A DNA stretch of 64,000 nucleotides. Source: Acinetobacter sp. ANC 3929. Lineage in GTDB: Bacteria; Pseudomonadota; Gammaproteobacteria; Pseudomonadales; Moraxellaceae. The stretch is taken from the NCBI RefSeq assembly GCF_000369405.1, contig NZ_KB849994.1, positions 307,942-371,941 of the forward strand, written 5' to 3'. Each line of letters opens with the position of its first letter. Positions within the stretch are counted from its first letter, which is position 1. The translations under genes and the position numbers were made by a program. The notes under the pieces were generated by a model that worked only from the letters and a program-made list of their open reading frames with translations, was not told the DNA's origin and did not search any database. This document shows positions 26,530 through 37,078 of the stretch, one piece after another.

Positions 26530-27209
26530 TGGAAATGCCAAAAACACTCAAAAGTTTTTTAATCAGTTTTGTGATTGTGACCACGTTGGTGGCGATTTTG
26601 TTTTGGTTCTATCTGAATATACAGGCTTCTTTGATCGTTTCAGCACAGCAGGCGGATATTCGTTTACCTGAGTCATTGGGTACCAAGATTCAGGTGGGTG
26701 ATCATTTACGCGTAAAATCAGAAGGTCAACTGAATACGGTTTTGAACATTGATCGTAGCTTGCAATTGCCGTTAAAAGGTAAATATTTGGCCGATCTGAG
26801 TTTTGAAGTTGAAACCCCGATTACGGTGGATATCAATTATGAAACCATGCTGAAAGTGGATGAAGTCGTGCCGATTGAAACCAGCACAGATTTGATCTAT
26901 CAAAATAAACTATTGCCTAAGTTTCCTTTGAGTCTGAATATTCCAGTGAAATTGGATATTCCTTTTCAACTGAAAAGAACCTATACCGTGCCAGTGAAAA
27001 TTGTTTTTGATGGACCTGTGCATTTTGCGTTTGATGAGTCGGTAGATTTGCCAGTGAAGCATCAATTTAAACCAAGTTTTTATATGAATGATGCAATTAA
27101 TATGAGTAAGATTTCTTCCTTTGATGCGGTCATGTATAACTCGGTGCAACAGACCAAAGCCAATTTAGATATGCAAATGGAACTGCCTTTGAAGAATGTG
27201 AGACCATAA
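26529..27209 (+). CDS. Single-pass envelope protein with repeated short strands (second of pair)
   Basis: The 226-residue product has the same plan as its neighbour: one membrane helix (about residues 8-32, FLISFVIVTTLVAILFWFYL) and then alternating hydrophobic strands with frequent prolines, such as LPLKGKYLADLSFEVETPIT, SLNIPVKLDIPFQL and VPVKIVFDGPVHFAF. The two are probably diverged paralogues that form a complex. ATG 26529 overlaps the upstream stop by one base. The gene ends 147 bases before obgE, with no clear terminator. The function is unknown; an extended periplasmic structure is an inference from the repeats. Confidence 0.75.
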   Translation: MEMPKTLKSFLISFVIVTTLVAILFWFYLNIQASLIVSAQQADIRLPESLGTKIQVGDHLRVKSEGQLNTVLNIDRSLQLPLKGKYLADLSFEVETPITVDINYETMLKVDEVVPIETSTDLIYQNKLLPKFPLSLNIPVKLDIPFQLKRTYTVPVKIVFDGPVHFAFDESVDLPVKHQFKPSFYMNDAINMSKISSFDAVMYNSVQQTKANLDMQMELPLKNVRP

Positions 27210-27338
27210 TCAGCTAAAAAAATCTCTATAGTTCGTTGACTTGGATAATGAAATTGAATAATAAGTTTAAAAAAATCAATTTGCTGATTTTTCTATTCGA
27301 GAATTTTCTTAAAATGTGGCAAAATAGTCCGCTTTTAA

Positions 27339-28574
<1,236 letters not shown>

Positions 28575-28589
28575 TAAACCGAGGGAAAA

Positions 28590-29723
28590 ATGATAGAAGT
28601 GGTCGATGGGCAACGTCAGCTCAATGCGTGTAAACGAATCGTTGTTAAAATCGGATCATCTTTACTCACTGCAAATGGGCAAGGTCTAGATTTAAATGCA
28701 ATTTCGCACTGGGCGAAACAAATTGCAGATCTACACAATGCTGGACATGAGATTATTCTGGTGTCTTCAGGTGCAGTTGCAGAAGGGATGGTACGCATGA
28801 AACTTGCGAGTCGACCCACTGATCTACCCAGTCTACAAGCTTGTGCTGCTATTGGCCAAATGGGTTTAATCCATACCTGGTCAAGCGTACTGGATCAACA
28901 TGGTATCCAAACTGCACAAGTCTTACTCACGCATGATGATCTTGCTGATCGTCGTCGTTATCTCAACTCTTGTGATGCTTTGCAAAACTTGATTGATTGG
29001 CATGTTATTCCAGTCATCAATGAAAATGACACCGTATCAACTGATGAAATTCGCTTTGGTGATAACGATACTTTGGCAGCGATGGTTGCGGGTCAGGTAC
29101 AAGCAGAATTACTGATTATCCTTACCGATCAGCAAGGGATGTTTGACTCAGATCCACGTAGCAATCCAAATGCAAAACTGTTCTCTGCTGTTCGAGCACT
29201 CGATGATCGTTTGTTTGAAATGGCTGGTGGTGGTGGTGTGCTTGGTCGTGGTGGCATGGTCACCAAGGTTCGTGCTGCGCGTTTAGCGGCAAAGTCAGGT
29301 TGTCCAACGTTGATTGCCAGTGGTGAAAGTGATAACGTGCTGGCTCGTCTAATGGCGGGTGAGATGTTGGGGACCTTATTTACTACTGACAATGATCGTG
29401 TCACAGCACATCAGCAATGGTTGGCTGCACATTTGCAAACTGCGGGTCGTTTAGTGATTGATGATGGCGCTGTTGAAGCGATTAAGCTCAAACATCGTAG
29501 TTTATTGCCTGTCGGAGTCAGAGCGATTGAAGGGCATTTTGATCGTGGTGATGTGGTTGAATGTGTTGATAAAAATGGTGGTCGTATTGCAGTAGGTCGT
29601 GTCAATTTTAGTTCACGTTCTGCCGAAATGATTAAAGGTTTATCATCAGAAAAAGTCTATCAAGTTCTCGGTGAAGCGCGATCGCTAGAGATGATCCATC
29701 GTGATCATATGGCAATCTACTAA
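28590..29723 (+). CDS. proB: Glutamate 5-kinase
   Basis: ProB phosphorylates glutamate, the first and feedback-controlled step of proline synthesis. The 377-residue protein has the amino-acid-kinase domain ([51 protein letters not shown]) followed by a C-terminal PUA domain (about residues 285-370, [20 protein letters not shown]). GAGGG precedes ATG 28590. It is the second gene of the obgE-proB operon and ends at a bidirectional terminator. Confidence 0.97.
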   Translation: MIEVVDGQRQLNACKRIVVKIGSSLLTANGQGLDLNAISHWAKQIADLHNAGHEIILVSSGAVAEGMVRMKLASRPTDLPSLQACAAIGQMGLIHTWSSVLDQHGIQTAQVLLTHDDLADRRRYLNSCDALQNLIDWHVIPVINENDTVSTDEIRFGDNDTLAAMVAGQVQAELLIILTDQQGMFDSDPRSNPNAKLFSAVRALDDRLFEMAGGGGVLGRGGMVTKVRAARLAAKSGCPTLIASGESDNVLARLMAGEMLGTLFTTDNDRVTAHQQWLAAHLQTAGRLVIDDGAVEAIKLKHRSLLPVGVRAIEGHFDRGDVVECVDKNGGRIAVGRVNFSSRSAEMIKGLSSEKVYQVLGEARSLEMIHRDHMAIY

Positions 29724-29736
29724 ATTGTTTTAAAAT

Positions 29737-29766
29737 AAAAAAGCCCGCATTAAGCGGGCTTTTTTA
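29737..29766. terminator. Bidirectional terminator overlapping the HAD gene end
   Basis: AAGCCCGC-ATTAA-GCGGGCTT with A and T flanks. The stop codon of the facing HAD gene (29750-29752) lies inside the hairpin. Confidence 0.92.
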
Positions 29767-30424
29767 TGTCTGCTTGATTTAATTGTTTTAGCTCTAAGGT
29801 GGGAAGTGCTTTCTCTTCTCCCATCATATAAGGATGGTCTGCTAAAGAGAGCATTTCTAAATCCTCCTCACTATTCCCATAGGCATAAATCGTTTGATAA
29901 TTTGCTAAATTGTAGGTTTGTAAAATGCGCAATTTCTTTTGCTCACAACTACAATCTTCTGAACTGTAGCGACCTGTTAAACGTCCATCTTTACTTTCAG
30001 TTTGGGTGCACAGTAATTCAATATTGAGAACCTCACAAATGGGAGCCAAATAAAGATCAACCGATGCCGATACCAGAACAATGTGATCACCACGTTGTTG
30101 ATGCAGTTGAAGCTGTTGAAATAAATCTGGATCTAATTTTTTAATCAGTTTGTGTGCGTATTCTTGGGCCAGTTGCTCGACCACATCTACAGAAATGTCT
30201 TTAAACATACTTTGGAATAAACGTGGACGCATGGCATGTGCGGGGTAGAGGCGTAAATAATAGGCTTGAATCCAAGGCAGGATTTTCAAGCCTCTTTTGA
30301 CAATATGGCGTTTTGATAAAGCAAAGAAAATAAATCCAGTGAAACTGTCTCTTGGATAAAGTGTTCCATCAAAATCAAATAAAGCAAGATTTAGAGTTTT
30401 ATACGTTTCGCTCTTTGCATGCAT
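29750..30424 (-). CDS. HAD-IB family phosphatase (phosphoserine-phosphatase-like)
   Basis: The 224-residue protein has the HAD nucleophile motif ALFDFDGTLYPRDS, motif II in HIVLVSASVDLYLAPICE, KDGRLTGR and the late acidic motif YGNSEEDLEML. This arrangement is the IB subfamily, which includes SerB-like and other small-molecule phosphatases; the substrate is not evident. Its start (ATG 30424) overlaps the end of the upstream DUF1615 gene by 34 bases, so the two are co-transcribed. Its last codons run through the stem of the shared terminator. Confidence 0.82.
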   Translation of the reverse strand: MHAKSETYKTLNLALFDFDGTLYPRDSFTGFIFFALSKRHIVKRGLKILPWIQAYYLRLYPAHAMRPRLFQSMFKDISVDVVEQLAQEYAHKLIKKLDPDLFQQLQLHQQRGDHIVLVSASVDLYLAPICEVLNIELLCTQTESKDGRLTGRYSSEDCSCEQKKLRILQTYNLANYQTIYAYGNSEEDLEMLSLADHPYMMGEEKALPTLELKQLNQADIKKPA

Positions 30425-31599
30425 GTTTCATATCGTCCATTAACGCGACTGGCAAACCAATTGGTATTATAGTCACGACTCAGTTTAGGGCCTGAAATAA
30501 CGACTTCAGGCATAATTGCATAAATAGGCTCTTTATTGGTTTTATTTTGATACAACTTTTGAACGGCTAAATAAGTTTGTGTATCTTCGAACTTCTTCTC
30601 TTTTTCTTTCTTTAAGTCCGCACGAATTTGGCGTGGAGTAACTAAAATCTTATTGTTTGTAAATGCTGAGATCACTTCTTTTTCGGATTGGCTCAGTGCA
30701 GATTGTGGGTTTCCATCTTTATTGTAAAGTAATAAATCGCCATCCAAATCAAGGTCTTTACCTTGTATAACTTCAAGCATTTTTTGAAAAGCAGCATTAC
30801 GACTCGAGAACATACCTGAGTTGTAATCAGCAAAACGATAGATGGCTTTGTCATAATCAGCAGAGTATTCCATCAAACGGTGAATGCCATAATACAAACC
30901 ACCATATTGGGTATAGAGATCATCACGCAGTTCAGCAATATTGCCACTTTGACGCTTATGTTCTCTGGCATAATTGATATGCACTTGCATCGAACCCAAG
31001 GTAGTAATTGGATTCATTTTCTCGCCAATGTCTTGTCCCACCAGTTTTGCAGCACCTGTTAACGCACTGACATGATAATGCTTCGACATATAGTCAAAAA
31101 TTTCACGGTAGAGCAGATCGAGTTCGCGTTCAGTTTTTACTTTGCGCATTTGGCTCATGTAGTTATTTTCTGGTGAAGGTTGGTTCTTGAGTACATCCTC
31201 AAAATAACCTGCCACTGTGCCGCCAATGGTTTCACCTAATTTAGCTTCAAATTTCTCATTGAGTCGGGTATTGATTTCCTGAACGGCTTTTTCACCCAAG
31301 CCGGGTACAGCAGGATCAGCAACAAAGTTAGACTCTTGATCGACCACCGCCACAATGCTGCATACATTTTGCTTGGTTTTGGGAATACTCAGTTGTTGCA
31401 TGATATCAAAAATATCTTGCGACCAAGACTGTCGGTCATTCACCCGTGGTGGCAACACTTTTGTAATTTGCTCTGCCTTCATTTCAGGTTCTTTATTATT
31501 TGACCACCAAGCATTATCACCACAAGCTACTAAGCTTATGCTGATTGCCAATAGGCTAAATGTTTTGAATAGAGGACGAGTCGAAAACGATTGGTTCAT
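30391..31599 (-). CDS. DUF1615 lipoprotein
   Basis: The 402-residue product has a lipoprotein signal peptide ending LVAC. The body matches DUF1615: SWSQDIFDIMQQLSIPKT, CSIVAVVDQESNFVADPAVP, GSMQVHINYAREH and YRFADYNSGMFSSRNAAFQ. QESNF and YNSG resemble lytic transglycosylase motifs, so cutting of peptidoglycan is plausible but not shown for this family. The frame opens at 31620; ATG 31599 begins the signal peptide and is chosen, though no strong ribosome site is seen. The downstream HAD gene overlaps its last codons. Confidence 0.8.
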   Translation of the reverse strand: MNQSFSTRPLFKTFSLLAISISLVACGDNAWWSNNKEPEMKAEQITKVLPPRVNDRQSWSQDIFDIMQQLSIPKTKQNVCSIVAVVDQESNFVADPAVPGLGEKAVQEINTRLNEKFEAKLGETIGGTVAGYFEDVLKNQPSPENNYMSQMRKVKTERELDLLYREIFDYMSKHYHVSALTGAAKLVGQDIGEKMNPITTLGSMQVHINYAREHKRQSGNIAELRDDLYTQYGGLYYGIHRLMEYSADYDKAIYRFADYNSGMFSSRNAAFQKMLEVIQGKDLDLDGDLLLYNKDGNPQSALSQSEKEVISAFTNNKILVTPRQIRADLKKEKEKKFEDTQTYLAVQKLYQNKTNKEPIYAIMPEVVISGPKLSRDYNTNWFASRVNGRYETCMQRAKRIKL

Positions 31600-31681
31600 A
31601 ATGAAGACAACACCGCACAAAAAGATGAGCCGAACGGGCGAATGAAGTATACTATGTTGATCAGAAATTGTAAGAAAATAT

Positions 31682-32704
31682 ATGTATATTGGTTCATATC
31701 AACTGTCAAATAATTTGATCGTTGCCCCAATGGCAGGCGTCACCGATAGACCCTTCCGGACGCTATGTAAGTACTTTGGTGCAGGACATGCAGTCAGTGA
31801 AATGATGACCGCAGACAAGACACTCCGTATGAGCAAAAAGAGTCTCTATCGGGCTAATTTTGATGGTGAGCTTGCACCAATCTCTGCGCAAATTGCAGGT
31901 TCTGATCCTGAGCAATTGGCAGAGGCTGCGCGTTATCAGGTATCGAATGGTGCGCAGATTGTTGATATCAATATGGGTTGTCCAGCCAAAAAGGTGTGCA
32001 ATAAGCTTGCTGGTTCGGCTTTACTGCAAGATGAAGATTTAGTCGCACGTATTCTCGATGCAGTGGTTACAGCTGTGGATGTGCCCGTGACATTGAAAAC
32101 TCGATTGGGGTTTTTAAATGGTCATGAAAATATTTTGCGTGTAGCAAAACGTGCTGAAGAAGCGGGCATAGCTGCTTTGGCATTGCATGGGCGTACCCGT
32201 GAAGACATGTATTTGAACACTGCACGTTATGAGTTGATTAAACAGGTTAAAGAATTGATTGATATTCCATTGATTGCTAATGGTGATATCGATAGTCCTG
32301 AAAAAGCCAAATATGTGTTGGACTATACCGGCGCAGATGCCATTATGATTGGGCGTGCTGCCCAAGGCCGACCTTGGATATTCAGAGAAATTGCCCATTA
32401 TTTAAAAACAGGTGAGCATCTTGCTGCGCCTGATATTGCTGAAGTCAAAGCAGTATTATTGGGACATTTGGCTGAGCTATATGATTTCTACGGTGAATAC
32501 TCAGGTTGTCGTATTGCGCGTAAGCATATTGCGTGGTACACCAAGGGCTTGCGTTCAAGCAATGAGTTCCGTCAGAATATGTATAAAGTTGAAAGCACAG
32601 TGGATCAGGCTAAAGTAGTGGAATCGTATTTTGATCAGTTGCTAGATCAAGGCCTGCGAATGAGTGATGTACAAGTTGAACAAGTGAATTTATTGGATAT
32701 TTAA
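31682..32704 (+). CDS. dusB: tRNA-dihydrouridine synthase B
   Basis: DusB is an FMN enzyme that reduces uridine to dihydrouridine in the D loop of tRNAs. The 340-residue protein is a TIM barrel with APMAGVTDRPFRTLCKYFGA near the start, the catalytic cysteine in NMGCPAKKVCNKLAGSALL, TLKTRLGF, LHGRTR and MIGRAAQGRPWIF, all DusB-type. In many bacteria dusB is next to fis; here it stands alone and is closed by a terminator. There is no strong ribosome site before ATG 31682. Confidence 0.95.
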   Translation: MYIGSYQLSNNLIVAPMAGVTDRPFRTLCKYFGAGHAVSEMMTADKTLRMSKKSLYRANFDGELAPISAQIAGSDPEQLAEAARYQVSNGAQIVDINMGCPAKKVCNKLAGSALLQDEDLVARILDAVVTAVDVPVTLKTRLGFLNGHENILRVAKRAEEAGIAALALHGRTREDMYLNTARYELIKQVKELIDIPLIANGDIDSPEKAKYVLDYTGADAIMIGRAAQGRPWIFREIAHYLKTGEHLAAPDIAEVKAVLLGHLAELYDFYGEYSGCRIARKHIAWYTKGLRSSNEFRQNMYKVESTVDQAKVVESYFDQLLDQGLRMSDVQVEQVNLLDI

Positions 32705-32724
32705 TAATTATTTTAATTGTATTG

Positions 32725-32762
32725 AAAAGCCTGTAATTCGATCTGAATTACAGGCTTTTTTT
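32725..32762. terminator. Bidirectional terminator between dusB and oxyR
   Basis: AAAAGCCTGTAATTC pairs with GAATTACAGGCTTTT, a 15-bp stem with T runs, and ends two bases before the oxyR stop. Confidence 0.93.
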
Positions 32763-32763
32763 A

Positions 32764-33669
32764 TTACGATAAATGAGCCGTGATTTTTTGCAGAATTTGC
32801 AAGATCACATCAAACTCACTTTGTAATGGTGTGCTTTTACGGGTCACTAAAGCCAATGTGCGGCTTGGTGCAGCTTCAATCGCTTTCACATCAATCTCTT
32901 CATTGAAATGAATCATGCTGTTTTTGAGTGCGATTTCAGGTAAAAGGGTGAAACCAAGATCTGAAGAGACCATTTCAACCAGTGTTGGTAATGAGCTTGC
33001 TTTTAAGCGATGATCATTTTTGCGCTCACCCACAGGGCAGGCACTTAAAGCATGATCACGTAAGCAATGCCCTTCTTCGAGCAACATTAAACGAGATAAA
33101 TCTAAATCATCTAATGAGTTGGCATTGGCAGCATTAGTGTCTTTCTTGTTATACACAAGGAAGAGGTGCTCTTTGGCAATTTCAGCAACTTTTAGACTGC
33201 GCGTATCAAACGGAAGCGCAAGTACAATCATGTCTAAATTACCATGTTCTAACTTCTCTACAATCTTCTCACTTTGAGCTTCATGTAAGTGTAGTTGGAT
33301 TTTTGGCAATTGCTGATGAACTTCATCTAAGAGTTGAGTCAGAATAAAAGGTGCAATGGTTGGAATAATACCGAGATGTAAATCACCTGTTAATGGTTCA
33401 CTCATCTCTCGACTTAAACGCATCAGGTCCTGGGCATCGGCAAGCAACACTCGCGCTCGCGCTACCACTTGCTCACCTAATGGGGTTAAACGGACGTTTT
33501 GACGATCACGCTCAACTAAGACGCCACCTAATAAACGCTCCAATTCCATGATGCCACCAGACAGTGTTGACTGGGTAACAAAGGAACGACGCGCTGCTTC
33601 AGTAAAATGTAAAGTTTCTGACAACGTAACTAAATATGATAGCTGTCTTAATGAGGGTAATGCAGCCAT
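32764..33669 (-). CDS. oxyR: Peroxide sensor OxyR (LysR family)
   Basis: OxyR activates peroxide-defence genes when two cysteines form a disulfide. The 301-residue protein has a LysR helix-turn-helix at the N-terminus (HFTEAARRSFVTQSTLSGGI) and the sensing pair C202 and C211 in EEGHCLRDHALSAC, nine residues apart as in E. coli (199/208). It is the last gene of a minus-strand rubA-rubB-estB-oxyR cluster; its start lies six bases after the estB stop. This order is that of the operon described in A. baylyi ADP1. Confidence 0.96.
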   Translation of the reverse strand: MAALPSLRQLSYLVTLSETLHFTEAARRSFVTQSTLSGGIMELERLLGGVLVERDRQNVRLTPLGEQVVARARVLLADAQDLMRLSREMSEPLTGDLHLGIIPTIAPFILTQLLDEVHQQLPKIQLHLHEAQSEKIVEKLEHGNLDMIVLALPFDTRSLKVAEIAKEHLFLVYNKKDTNAANANSLDDLDLSRLMLLEEGHCLRDHALSACPVGERKNDHRLKASSLPTLVEMVSSDLGFTLLPEIALKNSMIHFNEEIDVKAIEAAPSRTLALVTRKSTPLQSEFDVILQILQKITAHLS

Positions 33670-33675
33670 AGTGTC

Positions 33676-34620
33676 CTAGTGTGATGATCTAAAGTGGTGA
33701 GTAAACAAACCACTAAGTTGCGGAATGAAATGTGCAGGAATATCATGCCCCATTCCTTGAATTAATTCAAACTTAGCACCAGAAATTGCTTTTGCAACAG
33801 CTTTCCCGTGACTTGGTGGTAACAGGCGATCTTTTGATCCGTGTACAACCAATGTCGGCTGAGTAATTGTTTTGTTCAATGCTAACAAAGAACCTGTACA
33901 TAATATTGCTAAAAATTGTTGAAGTACACCCGCTGGGTAAAAACTACGTCGATATAATTTGCGAATGGTTTGAATTGATTCGACTGGATTGACATAACCA
34001 GGTGAACCGATTATGCGGAAAACATTTAAACTATGATTAATAATTGTTTCTTCATCATGCCCCTCAGGTTTACCTAATAAACTGAAAAGCTGCTTTGGAA
34101 AAGGCGGAGGTAAAAATGGTTGATTATTACTGGTAAATAACAAACCGATTTTTTCTACTTTTTCTGGATATTTCGCAGCAACAATCTGTGAAATCATTCC
34201 GCCCATTGAGGCACCAATAATGTAGGCTTTTTCGATACCTAATTGATCAATCAGCATCGCCACATCATCGGCCATATCATATAAGGTATAAGGTGCACCT
34301 TCATTGCGAAGGCCAAACATGAAGCGACTCATCAATTTCATGGTATTGAGTCGTTTGCCTTTATTGCGAATTTTAGAAGATAAACCAATATCACGGTTAT
34401 CAAAGCGGACCACACGGAAACCTTGATCGATTAAGGCTTTACAGAAGAAATCAGGCCAAAACAGCATTTGTGCGCCTAGGCCCATGATTAATAAGATCGT
34501 TGGATGCTCGGGATTCCCACCCATTTCAACATGTAGTTCAATGCCATTGCCCAAAGTAACTTTGGTTTCCTGCATAAAAGACGCATAGGGTGACACGTTA
34601 AATTGGAGGGCACTGTTCAT
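33676..34620 (-). CDS. estB: Alpha/beta-hydrolase esterase EstB
   Basis: The 314-residue protein is an alpha/beta hydrolase with oxyanion region LIMGLGAQM, nucleophile serine 138 in IIGASMGGMIS, the acid in VVHGSKDRLLP and histidine in GMGHDIPAHF. It has no signal peptide. Its position between rubB and oxyR matches estB of A. baylyi ADP1, whose product is an esterase of unknown natural substrate. The family also includes haloalkane- and ester-cleaving enzymes, so substrate is uncertain. Confidence 0.88.
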   Translation of the reverse strand: MNSALQFNVSPYASFMQETKVTLGNGIELHVEMGGNPEHPTILLIMGLGAQMLFWPDFFCKALIDQGFRVVRFDNRDIGLSSKIRNKGKRLNTMKLMSRFMFGLRNEGAPYTLYDMADDVAMLIDQLGIEKAYIIGASMGGMISQIVAAKYPEKVEKIGLLFTSNNQPFLPPPFPKQLFSLLGKPEGHDEETIINHSLNVFRIIGSPGYVNPVESIQTIRKLYRRSFYPAGVLQQFLAILCTGSLLALNKTITQPTLVVHGSKDRLLPPSHGKAVAKAISGAKFELIQGMGHDIPAHFIPQLSGLFTHHFRSSH

Positions 34621-34704
34621 GATCTTCGTTCCAAATAGTATTCTTCTTATTGCGTAGAGAGTTTGGAGGAAATTCTTTTCTCAACAAACTCTCGTATTTA
34701 AACC

Positions 34705-35886
34705 TTAAACTTGCGCTGGAATCAAGTCAGGAACCAGCTTGGTAAGTGTTAAACGCTGTTTGCCTGCAGTTGGGCCTAACAGTACAAAACCTCTTAAGGT
34801 TCCTTCGCCATCAGCTGCTTTGGCAAGCATACCGTCATCAAACTCTTCAGTTTCCCAGTTCACATCCACATTAAGTGGTGCAGGTAAAACCGTCAATGGC
34901 GCAGCTGGTGTTTTTACCGCAACTGGCATCGCTGGGTAGTGTACCGCTGTACTTTGACCACTGAGGGTTTTTGCTAAAGCGCGTGCTTGTTGCATGATTG
35001 GCATCACATATGGCAATAACGTGCCATTTACTTCTGCACAGTCTCCAACAGCATAGATATCAGCTTGATTGGTTTCTAGCAATGTGTTGGTAATAATGCC
35101 ACGACTGGTTTGAATGTCTGCTGTTTTTGCTAAAGCGATATTCGGCTGTAAACCAATCGCGGATAGTACAATATCTGCCACTAAGGTTTGACCGGTAGCT
35201 AAAGTGACTTCGTAGTCTTCACCATTGTTAATTTTGGTGACTTTTTCAACCGTGGTAGAGAGGGCGAACTTAATGCCTGCCTGCTCTAAATTGGTTTTGA
35301 AGGCTTCAGCGACATGGTTCGGTAATAAGCGACCGAGGGGCTGAGGGGCTAAGTCAATCACTGTAACATCATATTGGCTATGCAATAAGTCATTGGCAAA
35401 TTCACAGCCAATCAGACCTGCACCAAGAATAACCACACGTTTATCTTTACGTTTTGCAAGGTTTTCACGGAAGATACGGTAGTCGATCAGCGAGTTCACG
35501 ACATGAATGTCATCACTGCCATCACCCGCAATGGCTAATCGAATCGGGTTTGCACCGACAGCCAATACTAACTTTGAATAAGGCTGAGTAATGGTTTGAC
35601 CATTTTTTTCTAATATAATTTCGTGGTTTTCAGCATCAATGGCTTTTACCCAAGTATCTGCTTCAATACGCATATTCAGTTGAGTTGCCATTTTAGTCGC
35701 ATCGCCTAAAGCGATTTGTTCTGGTGCTTTGTTCCCCGCAAAGGCATTGGATAATGTTGGTTTTGCATAATTTACCGCATCATCTGCACAGATCATAACC
35801 AGTTCTTGTTCAGGACTTAGTTTACGAAACTCTCGCGCTACGGTGTAACCTGCCATGCCCGATCCGATGATAACGATAGGATGCAT
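34705..35886 (-). CDS. rubB: Rubredoxin-NAD(+) reductase
   Basis: RubB passes electrons from NADH through FAD to rubredoxin, which feeds the alkane hydroxylase AlkM at the membrane. The 393-residue flavoprotein has the FAD-binding motif IVIIGSGMAGYTVAREF, the NAD motif VVILGAGLIGCEFANDL and the second FAD motif IYAVGDCAEV. The frame opens at 35919, but ATG 35886 has GGAGAATAG before it and gives the known length. rubA is 83 bases upstream and estB 84 bases downstream on the same strand. alkM itself is not in the window. Confidence 0.96.
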   Translation of the reverse strand: MHPIVIIGSGMAGYTVAREFRKLSPEQELVMICADDAVNYAKPTLSNAFAGNKAPEQIALGDATKMATQLNMRIEADTWVKAIDAENHEIILEKNGQTITQPYSKLVLAVGANPIRLAIAGDGSDDIHVVNSLIDYRIFRENLAKRKDKRVVILGAGLIGCEFANDLLHSQYDVTVIDLAPQPLGRLLPNHVAEAFKTNLEQAGIKFALSTTVEKVTKINNGEDYEVTLATGQTLVADIVLSAIGLQPNIALAKTADIQTSRGIITNTLLETNQADIYAVGDCAEVNGTLLPYVMPIMQQARALAKTLSGQSTAVHYPAMPVAVKTPAAPLTVLPAPLNVDVNWETEEFDDGMLAKAADGEGTLRGFVLLGPTAGKQRLTLTKLVPDLIPAQV

Positions 35887-35969
35887 TCTATTCTCCAATA
35901 TTTTCTTATTTAAAAACAAACGATAGCAAAAAAAAGACCATGATCATTGTCACGGCCTTCTCGATCTAT

Positions 35970-36134
35970 TTAGATTTCAACCATTTCAAAATCAGCTTTT
36001 GAAACGCCGCAATCTGGGCAAGTCCAATCATCTGGGATATCTTCCCATTTGGTCCCTGCTGCAATGCCGTCTTGTGGCCAACCTTCTGCTTCGTCGTAAA
36101 TCCAACCACAAACGATACATTGATATTTTTTCAT
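35970..36134 (-). CDS. rubA: Rubredoxin
   Basis: This 54-residue iron protein carries single electrons from RubB to alkane hydroxylase. The iron ligands are Cys6 and Cys9 (CIVC) and Cys39 and Cys42 (CPDC), and [19 protein letters not shown] is the typical rubredoxin loop. ATG 36134 follows GGAGAG; ten extra codons upstream are open but lack support. It is the first gene of the rubA-rubB-estB-oxyR operon. Confidence 0.97.
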   Translation of the reverse strand: MKKYQCIVCGWIYDEAEGWPQDGIAAGTKWEDIPDDWTCPDCGVSKADFEMVEI

Positions 36135-36482
36135 GTGACTCTCCAAACTGATAGGTATGTTCAAGTTGCCTTTCAGTAAAACTATTCCGTAATGTCGCTA
36201 TGATCGCTGCAATAGGAACTAACTTATGCTAATCGGGAGTTAGATTTTTACGCAGAACGACATTTAAGTAAAGTAAATGCAAGAGTTTAATCATTTATTC
36301 AAAAAGTGATATGGCAATTCTATCTGAAAGTCTTGTTATTTGAGCAATTGCTCTAATTTTTTGTAAAAATATAACGCTTATACAGTTTAAAAAAGCCAAA
36401 ATGTATAAATATAGTGTGTATAAAAAACAAACATTCAGAATCAATATATGATGATGAAAACAATGATCAAGGAGAAAAAAAC
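36135..36482. other. Intergenic region between rubA and the SRPBCC gene
   Basis: About 350 AT-rich bases holding divergent promoters. Visible elements are a perfect palindrome GAGCAATTGCTC at 36342-36353 and an inverted repeat CTAACT/AGTTAG at 36219-36243 followed by ATTTTTA. Neither matches an operator I can name. No gene is seen. Confidence 0.5.
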
Positions 36483-36920
36483 ATGGAAACCTTATCTTAT
36501 AATATAAAAATTTATGCGACCCCTGAGAAAGTTTGGGAAGTTCTTTGGACTCCAGAAAGTTATCAAGCATGGACAAAATTCTTTGCATGTGATTCAACCA
36601 TGACGACGGATTGGAAAGTCGGTGGCAAAACTTATTTTGGTGATGGTAAAGGCAATGGCATGATCTCCACCATTGAAAGTATAGATGAGCCTAAAGAGAT
36701 TGTTTTTAAACATCTTGGGATGATCGAGAACGGCAAAGAAGATCTGGAGAGTGAGACTGTAAAGTCTTGGGCAGGTGCTTTGGAAAAATATATGCTGTTT
36801 GATTTTAATGGTGAAACACAACTGCATGTAGAAGTCGATATTCAACCAGAGCATGCAGAATTTATGAATAAAGGCTTTGATCAGGGACTTGCCATGGTCA
36901 AGCATCTGGCTGAAAAATAA
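36483..36920 (+). CDS. SRPBCC (AHSA1-like) domain protein
   Basis: The 145-residue protein is a single START/SRPBCC domain of the AHSA1 type: IYATPEKVWEVLWTPESYQA at the start, then DWKVGGKTYFGDGKG and the helical end HAEFMNKGFDQGLAMVKHLAE. Such domains form a pocket for hydrophobic ligands; no specific function is known here. The frame is open from 36414, but ATG 36483 has a perfect AAGGAG site and begins at the domain. It is a single gene before lysS. Confidence 0.85.
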   Translation: METLSYNIKIYATPEKVWEVLWTPESYQAWTKFFACDSTMTTDWKVGGKTYFGDGKGNGMISTIESIDEPKEIVFKHLGMIENGKEDLESETVKSWAGALEKYMLFDFNGETQLHVEVDIQPEHAEFMNKGFDQGLAMVKHLAEK

Positions 36921-37078
36921 GTTGTAATTGTGATCATCAGCAGAGGGTGATTGTTGTGTTATCTATATTCAAAATTGATAAATCTTGATTTTTTTGAATT
37001 GTCTGGTTGAAACAATACGAAAATGAGTTGTGATCTGCTATTCTATGTCACTTCATTTTTTACTTAATCGAGGCAGAG

